Assembly (NCBI GenBank): GCA_028023455.1
Contig: JAQFVV010006732.1
Coordinates: 60,001 to 124,000, forward strand
Source of the DNA: Epiperipatus broadwayi
Lineage: Eukaryota > Onychophora > Udeonychophora > Euonychophora > Peripatidae
Reading direction: 5' to 3'
DNA: 64,000 nucleotides
This document shows positions 43,680-55,990 of this stretch, piece by piece (positions within the stretch are counted from its first letter, which is position 1; each line of letters begins with the position of its first letter). The notes beneath the pieces were generated by a model. That model was not told the DNA's origin. It saw nothing but the letters and a program-made list of their open reading frames with translations, and searched no databases. Made by a program: the position numbers and the translations under genes.

Positions 43680-44225
43680 CTGCTCTACATTTTCTTGCCA
43701 ATCATCATTTGTTCCACCTTCTCAGGTAAACCACACCTAACTATACGCATAATATGCTGCTCTGATAATTTGTATGCTGTGATTGATCTCAATTTCGCTA
43801 TTTGTCTACGAAAAAATATAATAAATAACTCCCGTCTGCCACCTGTCCTGCTCTACTTGAAACTTAACCTTTTCCTGCAGCTCCTCCCCCCAATAGTTTG
43901 CCAACAATGAACACTTGTATTCACCGAATGTTGTCGGTTTTACATGTAATAAATTCCACCAGAGTTGGGCTTCTCCCTGTATGTGACTGCAAGCTAAAGC
44001 AATTCTTGCTCCCTCGCTTAAACTATTCAAAGTGCAATAACATTCCAAGCTCTCTAAGTGATCATTAGGATTCTCTCCCCTGTTCCCTGAGAATGCTTTT
44101 ATCTTTAGCAGCTGATTTACTGCCTCCATTTTATGTATGTGCACCAATGTTTTCTCATTATCATGTTCTCTTTCTAACACCTCTACTCTTTTTATTACTT
44201 CCTCCAGCTCTATATCTTTCCCCAT
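43680..44225 (-). pseudogene. gypsy gag (capsid domain), frameshifted
   Basis: Starts at an ATG (44225) about 350 bp downstream of the primer-binding site. The first 139 codons give an N-terminal coiled-coil-like, acidic/basic segment (EEVIKRVEVLERE). A retrotransposon gag capsid block follows: IKAFSGNRGENPNDHLESLE and the AQLWWNLL motif. At a T/A run near 43810 the frame shifts and continues as RRQIAKLRS to about 43690. No CCHC zinc knuckle is visible. Confidence 0.82.
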
Positions 44226-44572
44226 TTTGACACCATGTATTTTATTTTTTATTTCAAACTAGCGCTTCCGTTAAACTAAATTTAAATACAACTTATTTAT
44301 TTATTTTTCTTACTAAGACGGAAACTCATGCTAAATCCACCCTTTTAGTCCTTTTCACTACTCGATCTAATGCTTAACTCTGCCCAAATATCAACTGTCT
44401 CTGATTTGATAGCATAAATGTCAAAATCTCTTTTCATTTCGAAAAAAAAAAAGTTTTCGGTCAATTGTTTTTTTTAAAAATTAAAGCACTTTTACATATG
44501 TAACTTAACTTTTTAGATTTTTATTTTCAACAAGAACAAAGTATTTAATTAACTGTCATTTATGATAAGTTT

Positions 44573-44590
44573 GCCCCATGTTGGGCGCCA
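44573..44590 (-). other. tRNA primer-binding site of the gypsy element
   Basis: TGGCGCCCAACATGGGGC on the minus strand begins with TGG (complement of the tRNA CCA end). It lies between the gag start and the LTR-like region, where reverse transcription would be primed. Confidence 0.75.
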
Positions 44591-44591
44591 T

Positions 44592-46205
44592 TTGAACTGT
44601 TTTTGACTGTGTTCATTCGAAATACCGATCTCTTAGGCAGAGAAGAACATACTGGGAGAGTATGTATGCCCAAACAATAGCTATAAAATATATAACTGGC
44701 ATTACATTTCCAGGACAGAGCTTCTTCTCGGCTGTTAAGTTCAACACCACATCCAAAGCACTTTTATTTGTGTTTAATCACGGGCGCCAGCTGTCTAGTC
44801 TAAAACGAATCGACAGCGTGCTTTGAACAGTGGCCACTAACTTAACACCTAAATCCACGACTAGCTCAGCTATTTGTAATCACTAATAGATTATACTCAA
44901 TTAGTGATTAAAAGAATTAATAAAAGAATTTGTTAAAAAGAATTGATAAAAGAATTGACCGACAAATATAGCTTAATTTTAAAGATAATTTATTAACTAA
45001 CATTTATTTACTAAATTTAAACATTTTATAATTCTAATAAAACACACGCATATTTTAAATTAACATGTCTAAATAGTTTAAATATTCCTATAGATTTAAT
45101 AACAGAACACTCTAATTTAACTAATAAATATTGATATAATGATCACGCACATATTAACTCATGTACACACATAATAATAATAATAATAATAAAGGATGAC
45201 ATAGCATTTGAAATTTAATCACACACATCAATAGTTCATTTATGTATGACATAGAGTTCATATAATTAGACTCTTGAAAGATTCGTACGAATTAAAGCAA
45301 TGCAATGGCTATTACAGTATAAACGAAATAAGCAAATGTTTTTACATAGGCGTTTTTGAATGTTGACATAGAATTTTGTTCTTTGGAGGCTGCTTTCGGT
45401 GAGGATATTTCCATTATAAATGCTTAGCAGCCGGCTGGGACTTTTCCTTGCTGAGTTTCCTGATTTTCACGATTATTACTATCGGATACAAATAGATACT
45501 GATGGAGATTTTCTAAGATGTTAAGCTGACATTATTTCATGGGCAGATCTGCTGTTTTCTCGGACATCTGGACTGGAGATAAACGTGCATTCCCAAGATC
45601 TTCTCAACACTGCATTTTGTTGTTAACTGCTCAATTAATTTCTGAACTGCTCTACACAATTACTTTTGTGAACTGACTCCCTGTCCGATAAAAAAGTCTA
45701 TTTATATCTGCAACATGTTGTTGAAATATTTCCGGCAATAATCATTTGATAAACATGTTTTATTTTATTAATAACCATTGCCGTGTTTTTAATGATAATC
45801 TTCTTTTATTTCGCATACATTTTTATTTATTTAAAAATCGCACATATTATTTTAATACAATTTACTATTTAGTTTTAACATTAGTTTTTTCTTTAATTAA
45901 ACTTGGATGAAAAGAGATTTGTACGTTTTAACTTTTTAAATTATATTTTTACGAATACTAATAAAACTCTTTACTTCCTTTTATAACCCTTAGTTTCATT
46001 TCTCAAACCAAGACTCCCCCTCCCCCCTTTTGATTAATTAATTGTAGCTTTTTTTTATTTCAAAAACTAACGCTAGAAAACTATTTAATTCTTATCTTTT
46101 TTCTAAAACAAACTGCAATAAACTCTTCAACATTTAATTTTATGTTTTCTTTTATGAACGATTATTTTAATAATATAATTTTAGATAAAATTATATGTGC
46201 CTATA

Positions 46206-46207
<2 letters not shown>
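44592..46207 (-). mobile_element. probable 5' LTR of the gypsy element
   Basis: Non-coding sequence upstream of the primer-binding site on the element strand, with a TATA box at 45699-45706 about 1.1 kb before the site. The upstream limit is uncertain; (TA)n at 46209 is a plausible border, since other LTR-like units here also end at (TA)n. There is no matching 3' LTR to prove it, so limits are inferred. Confidence 0.5.
45699..45706 (-). promoter_or_regulatory. TATA box in the probable gypsy LTR
   Basis: TATAAATA on the minus strand, correctly oriented to transcribe gag and pol. Confidence 0.4.

Positions 46208-46208
<1 letters not shown>

Positions 46209-46244
<36 letters not shown>
46209..46244. 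repeat. (TA)n microsatellite
   Basis: TA array at the likely outer edge of the gypsy LTR. Confidence 0.92.
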
Positions 46245-46249
<5 letters not shown>

Positions 46250-47984
46250 CAGAAATGGTTATTTGGATGGTTGATTTATATATTTATACTTTCAATTATA
46301 TTTTATACTTAATTTTTATACATTTATTTTTTACAACTTTTATTTTTTATTATCATATTTGTTTATTAGCAGTTTTGCTAACCGAAATATCCCGGCTTAG
46401 TCTTTAACTGTAATGGATATTGTTTTTTTATTTATTTAACCAACACCATTACAATACAAGCAGAGAGCTAATACAGATACAAATTTAACTTCATATCCAT
46501 ACCCTTGACCAAACCCCAAGGCAATACGTACATATTATCTTGGCGTTATTTTCCCCGATCAAGAAACCTTGGCTGCTGAACAAAGCAAACTATTTCAAAG
46601 AAATTTAACAAATGTCCAGTACTTGCTATTTATTTTTTATAATTGGGAAATTCACATGAACAAGCAGCACATGGATACCTTTAAAAATAAGCCTTCCCCT
46701 TTAATCACTAAATTACAATTCCCCCTCTGTCGTAGCTTGGTGATAAGAGAATAAACCAAGTATACACAATTTACGAATAAATCTGTTTAATAACACTCAC
46801 TTCTATATAAAAAAATACATGATAACAATAATAAAAAAACACATATAAATACGTGGCTATAACAAAACATAGTAAAACAGATAAAATATAAAACTATTTT
46901 GAAGTCCTATTGGGTAGAGTTCTAAATTTATCAAGATTGTTCCTTGTTTATTTATTTACGAACATTAAAAATTAAAATGCATGCATGCTTTTACCTAGGT
47001 TTTCATAGTAGTTGTTTTCATGGGTATTTCTTTCGAGTGCTCTTTACTGTCCAGTGGGAGATCATCCCTTTTTTTGTAGAGACGGTATGTCCTTTACTGT
47101 CGGCTGGATTGATTTTCTCTCTCAGTTTGTGGGGTTATTTCTCGTTCCAGTTTTTTACTTCTTGTCGATTCTTTAGGTAGATTTTTAAGTTGTCAGTCAT
47201 GGAAGCAGCGGTCTCTCTAGCAGGTCAGGCATAGATCTTACATTGTGAGTCAGTGGTGAGACGGTTTGAATAAGAACCCATGTCCCTTTAATGCCACTAG
47301 CTGTGCACTTCTTTCATTTTCTTTTAGCTGTTGCTTCCTCAAAATTTCTACTCAGAATGAACAGATAATAATTGTAATTCTATTTGTTCATTGTTTTTTG
47401 TAAATTTTTAATTAAGATTTAGATTTCCAACCAATTCTTATCATCATGTTTCTTTATTTAATTAGTGGCTGGAATGTAGGTTTTAATTAATTTAGCTGTA
47501 ATTATAAGCTTTTCCTTGTTATATATTTTCTTTGTCCGAGAGATTTAATTAGTCCAACAGACTTTCACACCTATGGCCATATTGTTTTTATTATATATTA
47601 CATTTAATTTTTATTTAAAAGTTTACAATTCATTTTTCACATTTATGTTTATAATTCATTTTAACTTGTTACAATATAGTTTTTATCAAGAGAGGAAAAG
47701 ACACATTTCTTTATGCATCCCCTTCCCCTCTTCTACAATAAATAGAAATAACTTTCAAGCATTTGACTTACTCATTTTTTTTAAAAGAGAGAAAGAGATG
47801 CATTTCTTTATGCACCCCCCTCCCCTTCTCTTACTATTACAAAATCCAAAGTAATTTAGACATTTGAATTTCAACTTTCTCTTTTTCTTTTCCTTCTTTT
47901 TTTTTTTAATTTTAGTAGCTAATCCATTTACTTTTATTACTTTTAGTAGGTAATTTATCTAATTTTTATTAATAAATAACTACG
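46245..47984. other. non-coding stretch with weak coding-like pieces
   Basis: No gene is identified. TGTAATGG (46410) and CCATTACA (46446) form an LTR-like inverted pair around a short T-rich core. The plus-strand frame 46569-46754 and the region 46950-47290 are less AT-rich but unrecognised. 47690-47850 has two similar AAGAGA...CCCCTTCCCCTC-type segments. Confidence 0.3.
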
Positions 47985-48010
47985 TGTGATGACGACTTTA
48001 CGTAGTCATC

Positions 48011-48051
<41 letters not shown>
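47985..48051. repeat. small hairpin joined to (TA)n
   Basis: TGTGATGAC (47985) and GTCATCACA (48005-48013) form a perfect 9-bp inverted pair around an 11-base loop, immediately followed by (TA)n to 48051. Confidence 0.8.
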
Positions 48052-48054
<3 letters not shown>

Positions 48055-49959
48055 GTGAATTACACCAAAGTAATAGTGTGGATTGCAGAATGTATATATA
48101 TATTTAAAATAAGTAAGTAAAATTCCATTGGTTTATTTATTTCACAATTATAAATATAAATATTGTCTGGATAAACTAGTGCAATATATTATAATAATAT
48201 GTTTAAGCACAAATACAGTTGGGTGGATAAAAGCTGATATCAAATTATACAAGGCCTAAAGTGAATACAATAAGTGTTTGCTAAAAATAGATTTCTACAT
48301 TTAATATTGGATAAAATAATTTATATTGACTTCAAAATTAGGGCAGTTAAAAGCTCACTGAGCTAAAGGCATTGAAGTATTTAAGACATGGGCAATTTAA
48401 AAAAAATATTAACATTTAAAATTAAAAAAAGATTGGTGGTACCAGTGGAGGTTTAATGTACAGGATGGATCATGGTATGTTGAAACCACACTGCTTTGTA
48501 AAAAAAATATAAATAAAATAAAGCAGATGGTATGGCATCTTACTATGGATCTGTGGAAGGTTTTGTCACAATTCAGCCAGAATCTGGCATCCTTCCATGT
48601 AACTCTGTGGTTGAATGACTCGTTTGTAAAATTTCCAGATATGGTTTTTTAGAACATACATTATCAGGGAAACACAAGAAGGAGAGGGAATGGCCATACC
48701 CATAAGTCCCTGAAGAAAATCAAAGCAAACCTCAAAAAAACCAGTACACCTACACTGGTAACACACAGTATAAAGCATAAATGAATAAATAAAATAGTGA
48801 TTATAATTAATCAAAGGCACTTAATCAATTCCTAAATAATTTTAAGGTGGTCTAAAAATTCTTGACTTCAACTTTAACAATTCACAAATTAAACTACAAT
48901 TACAATAAAATAAGTTATTTTAAATAAAAAAAATGGGATGGGAATGCATGGTTAAACAGGGATTCACAAGATTATTTGCAATCATACAATTCTTTATATT
49001 ATATATTTCTCATATTAACTTTGCACATATCCTCATGTTATATAAAAAGAATGAGAAATATACCTTTCTTAAAAGTCATAATTACTTAAACAATTAATAA
49101 AATATGAAATAAAGTAGCCCTTCAACTAGAAATTATATAATACATTTAATAAGGGGTCAATTATACAAATTATTCGCATTAATATGGTGGCATGCTAATA
49201 AAAGGGAAAGGAAATAATTTGGTCATTCAATGACTATCTACACACACTACCATAATAAAAGACAAAGTAAATTAGCAAATGTATAAAATATTAACCCAAT
49301 AATAAAGAGAAAAGCACACAAGTGACATTACAAATATTTTAAATAGAAATTTAGGCATTGAGGAGTTACAGAAAAATACCTTGAAAAATTGGCTATACCT
49401 TTAAAAAAATATATAATCCATGAGCTCTTCAGTTAATTGAGGTTTCCTCATATAAATTGGACAGTCCATACACATTTTGGTTTTTCTATTGACATGAATT
49501 GGAGGCTTTAATGGAAGCTATAAAGGCAACATCTATCTTGATGTGGTAGCTTTTTTGGTCCATGAGCAAATTTCGCACATTTTCAGCAGCAGCAGCAGTT
49601 TACAGTAGGTATAGGGCATCTGATGATATGATGTCCCACATGATCATCATTTCCTGAAGTGGAAGAGAGCCACCAATTTACTCAGACATTCTAATTGCAA
49701 TTGGAAAATGCTGATATTTTGTAGATTTATTGAAATAAACAGGAGTTTGGCTTCTTGTTATACAGAGTTTCATTTATTTCAGTGATAGTAAATTTTCAAA
49801 ATAATATATTCAGCTGCTAATTCAACTGAATAAATTTAAAATAATATCTCAAAAATTTAACTAATAATAACTCTGAATCAGAATAACAATCAGAATCATA
49901 GTAGACAAGCATAGAATACAATAATTAGAAAAGCATATGATATCAATTAATAAAATCGG

Positions 49960-49999
<40 letters not shown>

Positions 50000-50584
50000 G
50001 GAGGGAGTTTACAATAACACTACCCTGTGGTGGTCAATCTAAAACCAAAAATAGATGCCAAAACAAAAGCTGCAAACTTATCTTATCCAGATATCTAAAA
50101 ACAGGGTTTTATAATTAATTTTACTTTTAAAATATTTAGATTAGAATTTGGTTTTAACTTATTTTAATTAAAAAATAACAGAGTGGACATCTGTTTCTTA
50201 TCTTTGGCCAAATATTTAAGCCACTAATTTATTTTATCAAATTTAACTAATTAAGCCTATTGTTCTCTTCCCGACCCTCATTTACTTTTTACATAAAATT
50301 TGTGGTGTGATTTTTATAATTTAAAAACAACAAAATTATTTACTTTTAAATTCTAAATGTTTAAATCTATTTAAAATTAAATATTATTTATTAAATGAAA
50401 ACAAACATCATGGATGTAATATTTGTAAAATAAATAGATTTAAACAAAAGTAACTTTAAATAACAAAATATTGTTTTTACTTAAGTTTTATTATCACAGT
50501 ATTGTGTAAATAAGACTTATATGACACACTTTTTTTAAAAAAATGAATGTGTAAAGATGTACATACTTGCAATTTATAAATTAT
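48052..50584. other. AT-rich stretch with a possible exon at 48.6-48.75 kb
   Basis: On the minus strand an acceptor-like TTTGATTTTCTTCAG (near 48712) precedes an open run of about 47 codons (GLMGMAIPSPSCVSL...) ending at a stop at 48566. The family is not recognised. 49420-49790 is less AT-rich with a short (CAG)n and no clear frame. (TA)n at 49962-49996. Confidence 0.25.
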
Positions 50585-50698
50585 TAATGTCTGGTTTTGA
50601 AATTATATATATATATCACAAGCATTTATACATTTGTCATCTAATGTCTGGTTTTGAAATTATATATATATATCACAAGCATTTATACATTTGTCATC
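50585..50698 (+). repeat. perfect tandem duplication of a 57-bp unit
   Basis: The unit beginning TAATGTCTGGTTTTG occurs twice without differences (50585-50641 and 50642-50698) and contains a short TA run. The identity implies a recent event or an assembly duplication. Confidence 0.92.
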
Positions 50699-52320
50699 TA
50701 ATTTAGATGGGATTTTGGCATATACGCAGCAGTACAGACACACTACGATCAATTACAGTTTATACTAAGGTATGAGTGCAGAAAAGAAGTGAGATAATTG
50801 TTACTCTTTATCACATGTTTTTTTTTTTTATATATTTTGACATTTTCAGTTATTGTCCAGATTTTTTTCTGATAACAGCTTTCATTTCAATTGCTTTTTT
50901 GCTTCATCCAGATATGTATACATTATTTCTATGTCTGAGTTACTTCTTGATTTTAAGTGATTAAGTAAATGTAGCATTCATTTTTGTGTTTTTGATTTTC
51001 TTTTCATAATTTCCTAATGCTGGTTATGATCATTTTTACATGAACTTCAGATATAAACTTTATGAATCCAGCAACTGGGGTTCACAAACAAAACATTGAA
51101 AGTCTATATGGTGGTAACATAAGTGGCAGTGAGGGAGATCAAGGTATTGCTGAATTTATGTGTTGGGTAGATTACATAAAAATGATGTTTTCATTTGCAT
51201 ACTGAACAACATAAAAAAAAATTCTGCCAGAATAAAAAGTTATTAAAAGTGTTATAATTTATATATTTTTTTATTTTTGTGAATTTTGGGGGATTTTTTT
51301 GTTTTGTTTTTTTTTAAAAAAACATACATTCATTTATTAGCATTTCTGTGAAAAATCCATTTCAGCCAATAGATTTCAGTAAAATTCCATTTTGGAGAAA
51401 AATTGTCATTGAGATCCCCCATTTTGTATCAAAAATCTAAATGCCATAAAAATTCCTCTTATATCTTAGATGGTAAGTATTGTAAGTCTATATTTTATAT
51501 TTTTTGTAAATAATATTTAAAAAAAATAATAATTTAGTGATTCTTTTGTCCATATTTAAAGTAACAGTGTGGTACTAGAGTAATGACATGTAATATTTTA
51601 TATATTTTTTGGGTGGAGAAAATGTACTTTTTAAGATAGACATTTTTTTGTGAAACTCATATCTTTGGTATTGTTATAAATTTTATAGTGTAAAAGTCAT
51701 ATATATTTTTTCTGGATGGCAAATCATTATTTTTTTTTAATCTTCTTTTGTTGATATTGATTTACTATTATTATAAATTTTAAACTTTTTCATGTGAAAG
51801 TACTATATGTTTGTATATGACAAATCAATGTTTTTAAAGGTTCTTTTGAAAATTGATTTCTTGCTCAAATTTCTATATCTTTATTATTGTTATAAATTTA
51901 AATTCTGTTCCATTTACTATTGTTATACTATTAATATGAATGAGGGCAGAAAAGTTAGAAATGATAAAAAAATGGATGTAATTACCATATGGACTGAAAG
52001 ATGAAAGTAAAATTGAAATAACATGTGTAAATACGTTCAATGTTTGCTTAGTGAAGTGTAACTATTTTGGATTGCCCTTATATATACTATGGTGAAATTA
52101 AAAAAAATTTGTGGACATAAATAATGCACAATATTTTGTGTACCAAAAGCTAAAATTATTTCAATACCTGCATCTGTATATTATAAGTGTGAAAATGAAT
52201 ATGGTTATGATTTTAATACTAATATTGTTGAGGTTATTTGGGAGTAAAAATGATAGAAAGAGTAAGATTGAAGAAGTTTGGTAAACTGTGCAAACGGAAC
52301 AGTGATAAATCAAATGTAAT

Positions 52321-52323
<3 letters not shown>
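50699..52323. other. AT-rich non-coding stretch
   Basis: Nothing recognisable. Several short T-rich frames only. Confidence 0.45.
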
Positions 52324-52398
<75 letters not shown>

Positions 52399-52399
52399 C
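52324..52399. repeat. (TA)n-(TG)n compound microsatellite
   Basis: A pure TA run changes to TG at 52381. Confidence 0.95.
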
Positions 52400-52755
52400 A
52401 TTACATTCAAATTTAATAGTAACTTTTTATCTAATACAGAATTAAAAACAAACTGTCAAAATGCACAAATAACGAATTATTAATTTATTAATATGTTAGA
52501 TTGATTGAAATATTAAATAAGCTTTAAAAAAATAAATAAATTATAGAATCGAAGCAAAGATTCTAATCTTTAAATAAAATATATAATAAAAAACCTTTTG
52601 ATTTTAATAATAGCGAAGATTTTTTTAATTATATAAAAAAAAAAATACAAACAGATCCTTAAGGCAAAGTCACAATTAAAGAAATGATTATGAAATAGAT
52701 AAGAGTTTCCGCCCAGAGATAGACACAGACCTCAGTGGAAAACCCAAAATCGTAC

Positions 52756-52842
52756 CTTGGACACAAACCAAATAAACCAATGGAATACTGACATGAAATG
52801 TGTTTGATGAATCCTGCATTCCAGAGATAAGGTACCTGAGGA
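52756..52842 (-). other. candidate 87-bp exon, minus strand
   Basis: The segment is bounded by a good acceptor (pyrimidine-rich TTTCTTTTTATAG ending at 52843) and a donor CCAAG|GTACGA. It is open for all 29 codons in phase 0 (SSGTLSLECRIH...), and also in a second frame. Composition is less AT-rich than the surroundings. A single short exon cannot be assigned to a gene; chance is possible. Confidence 0.25.
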
Positions 52843-52924
52843 CTATAAAAAGAAATCCAAAACAATATTTAGTTAGTTGGTTAATCAGAAAATTAAAGTT
52901 TTGAATTCATCTGTAAAAATAATT

Positions 52925-53140
52925 TTAAAAGTTATCACCATCACAAAAGAAAAAAATGTAATTAGCTTCATCATGCTTCCTTTGGTGTGGCTGGCCGAAG
53001 TTAGCTTTCTTCTCCACAGATCCCAGGATCAAACCACTGGTACCGTCTTCAGAAAACATTGTAAATGCATTTTCATAAATCGTCATTGCCCACAAGAAAT
53101 GGATCTTGTATAAGTTTGGATCTTCCCCATGAAGGAACAA
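52925..53140 (-). other. less AT-rich open segment, unknown
   Basis: A 71-codon frame on the minus strand, from an ATG at 53138 (HGEDPNLYKIHFLWA..., ...FSEDGTSGLILG...). The plus strand is also open and has a splice-like TTCTTCTCCACAG. The true strand is undecided and no family is recognised. Confidence 0.2.
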
Positions 53141-53724
53141 GCACGAACAAAGGAAAGTATAAATTTATAAATGAAATATATACTGTTAATTTTAAAATCT
53201 TCGAACTTTATCTGTCTTTAAATGAATAATAGACTTTCTCTCTCAAGCAAACCTGAACTTTATTTCTATAAACTCTTACTTAAAGTCTTAAACGTAATCT
53301 CTTAAAAAAAAAAAAAATGTATTGTATTTTTTTTCATATTTTTATTCATGCTTAATTAGTATCTGTTTGTAATAGGGTAGGGGTTTGTGATTGCAAACTT
53401 AAATTTAAAAATAGAAACACCTCGTTATTTGTGCATTATTAAATTTTAAAAATAGGTTAAAATAGTATTTCTGGAAAGAAAATAAGTTAAATATAATGCT
53501 CATTTTAAAATGATTTTAAAACTATAAACTAAATATTTTTTGTTTTGAATTACATTAATAAAATGATTTAAATGTTAATTGAGTATAGATGGCTGCTAGA
53601 TTAGTTTAAATATGTTACTTTTAAATAGGGTTTTGATTTCGGACTATTTGTTTCGTAGTTGTGTCAATGCTAGTGGAGAGATATATGGATGTTTATATCA
53701 ATGTAATGTGAGGTATGTTAGCAC

Positions 53725-54100
53725 CTAGGGCAATGAGTCCAACTGAATGCATGACCCCAAAGAGGTAGTCATATCGTTGAAAATGGACACAGACATATTT
53801 TCTGCGCCATTGACCCATTCCAGCTCTATGGATTTTGGATGATAAGCCGGCAAGATAAGATCGCTCTCCCATCCATATGTAGCATTTCTTTTTATTGTTT
53901 TATATGCATGTTTCCTTCGCCTGACAGATGCACATTCCTGTGGGATGAAGGCCATTTCTTTTCCAATAATATCATGCTGTTCAGACGCACATTCCTGTCG
54001 ACATGATTCTATGCTAACATGTTCACATTGCATTGGTTGCTGATATATATCTGGAAGTGAGTATTGGTGTGGCTGCGGATTTTTAGTTTGGAGTCAAGTG
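53725..54100 (-). CDS. possible exon or ORF of unknown function
   Basis: The least AT-rich stretch of the region, open from about 54100 to a stop at 53725. The 102 residues from the ATG at 54031 look protein-like: mixed composition, several cysteines (MQCEHV..., SCRQECASEQ, PQECASVRRRKH), a basic patch, then a mildly acidic C-terminus. An acceptor-like ACTCACTTCCAG lies just before the ATG, so it could be a last exon. No domain is recognised. A captured gene piece in a repeat is an alternative. Confidence 0.3.
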
Positions 54101-55276
54101 ATTTGAAAATTTGTGAGTGTGTCTAGGTAACTCATTTATACTCAACATTCTAAAATTTAAAATTAAAGTTAAAAACAAATAAAATAATAATGGAACAGAA
54201 GAAAACATAAATTTCTTCTTGTGTTATAAAAATTATTTTTTTTAAAAGTATGTGTGTTATTAATTATATACGCAAATAAAATTTTTTTTGTGTGTTATTA
54301 ATACTGACAGTGATTGCCATTTATTATTAAAAATATATTTTACTAAATATATAAGTTTCTGTGTCTACTTGAGCTAGTGACTAGGGCTGACGGCCGTGAT
54401 CTTAACAGCATGTATCTGTCGACTTTATAAATTTTCTAGGTTCAAAGTAGCCTAGTGGCGCTCTGTCGGCAGATGCGGTAAGACTGGATATTTCTCCATT
54501 TTCCCTGACCGTTATACAAAGAACAATAGAGTTCAACCAGTAAAAACAATAAAATAGTAGGTTTTTTTCCACAATCAAAAATATGACACTATTTGTGAAA
54601 GTAATGGCATCAAAAGTAAACATTGTTTTTAAGTTAATTTTGTTTATTATTCCTGTTACACTGTTTTCATATACATATATGTGGATTTTCGTCTAGATAT
54701 GTGTAATAGATTTATACAACATTTAAATTAAATACATAGTATTAAAATGATAATAGATTAATATTAATTTAAATAAGTAATCCAATCTTGAAAAAAATGT
54801 AGATTTTAATAATAAATATATTAGCCTAATGATAAGAATAAATATTCTATTTTTATATAAATATACATAAAAACATATATTTTTATAAAAAAAGCCAGAC
54901 ATTTAGAGTTCCATACATTTAATTTTAATTATTAATATAAATTTCTTCCATAAAAATAAATAAATAGTAAATAATAGCAGCTTAATTCTATGATAAACAA
55001 CATAAAACTAATTCTGCAATGAAAAAATCCAAATAAAGGGAAATAAAAAATATCAACCAACTAACAAATGACTTACATTTTAAAATGGTTACAGAGTATA
55101 CAATTTAGCTGATGAGAGTATGGATTGTGTTAGGTTACTGCATTTTTCAATTAAAACTCAGTTATATTCTGAAAATGAAAATGTATACTATTTTTCTTTA
55201 AAATTAAGTATCAATGAAATACTGGTGATTTATTGATGAAACAGATATTCTGATAACTGCTTATCTAAAAACATGA
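54101..55276. other. AT-rich non-coding stretch
   Basis: Nothing recognisable. A small less AT-rich patch lies at 54380-54500, without a convincing frame. Confidence 0.4.
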
Positions 55277-55391
<115 letters not shown>

Positions 55392-55480
55392 AAATTCACC
55401 AGCAAAATACGTTAATCACATCACTTAAACAATAACTATTAAGCAGTAAATGTCAACTTTTTACGTATAACACTATATAC

Positions 55481-55974
55481 CAGGGGTGGGCAAATAGCAG
55501 CCCAAGGGCCACATGTGGCCCACTAAGAGGTTTTATGTGGCCTTCCAAGACAATCAGAAAAATCTGCCTTGAGCTGAGATTTCCTTTTTGTGTGTGACTG
55601 AAGATTCATCTCATATTTTTTACTATGATAGCCACATCAATACACATGTGCAGTGTAGATATGATGTGCAGTGCTTTTCCAGTTGATCTGGTTACTTTCA
55701 ATTTTGTCTTTGCATTAGCAAATATATACATTTTCAACTTTAGTGAAACCATGAACCCTCTGAAAAAATGTAAAATCGGTGATGAATGTCATGTGTTTAA
55801 TGAAGAATGGATAAAGAAATATTTCTTTGATAATACAGGGAATAAAGCAGTATGTTTATTGTGTTATGAAAAAAGGTGCGGCCCTCCGCTAACCTTCGCT
55901 TCCACAAAGTGGCCTGCAATGCAGCCCTCCGCCAAGTTCTGTGGCCTCCAAGCCAAAACAATTGCCCACCCCTG
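55481..55974 (+). mobile_element. hAT-family element, internally deleted, 494 bp
   Basis: Begins CAGGGGTGGGCAAATAG and ends TTGCCCACCCCTG, terminal inverted repeats of the widespread CAGGGGTGGGCAAA hAT type. A perfect 8-bp target duplication CTATATAC lies outside both ends (55473-55480 and 55975-55982). Near both ends are GGCC-rich subterminal motifs (ATGTGGCC, GTGGCCTGCA). It retains only the start of a transposase gene, so it is non-autonomous. The exact duplication suggests it is not ancient. Confidence 0.95.
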
Positions 55975-55990
55975 CTATATACTATTTTGA
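55751..55990 (+). pseudogene. transposase N-terminal stub with BED-type zinc finger start
   Basis: From the ATG at 55751 it reads MNPLKKCKIGDECHVFNEEW, then IKKYFF and KAVCLLCYEK. This is the opening of ZBED/GTF2IRD2-like hAT transposases, with the first CxxC of a BED zinc finger. It then runs directly into the element's right subterminal sequence and crosses the inverted repeat, so the rest of the finger, the dimerisation domain and the catalytic core are deleted. Confidence 0.8.

Larger units (their letters stand above)
40814..44590 (-). mobile_element. Ty3/gypsy LTR retrotransposon internal region, broken
   Basis: Reading the minus strand from high to low coordinates: primer-binding site, gag, aspartic protease, reverse transcriptase, then the gap. 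Order and motifs fit the Ty3/gypsy (Metaviridae) class. It is inactivated by frameshifts in gag (near 43810) and RT (A run near 42820), stops after protease (near 43205) and in RT (near 42570), and the insertion at 41068-42498. RNase H and integrase are not visible; they may lie in the gap or be lost. No second LTR is seen below 40 kb. Confidence 0.88.
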
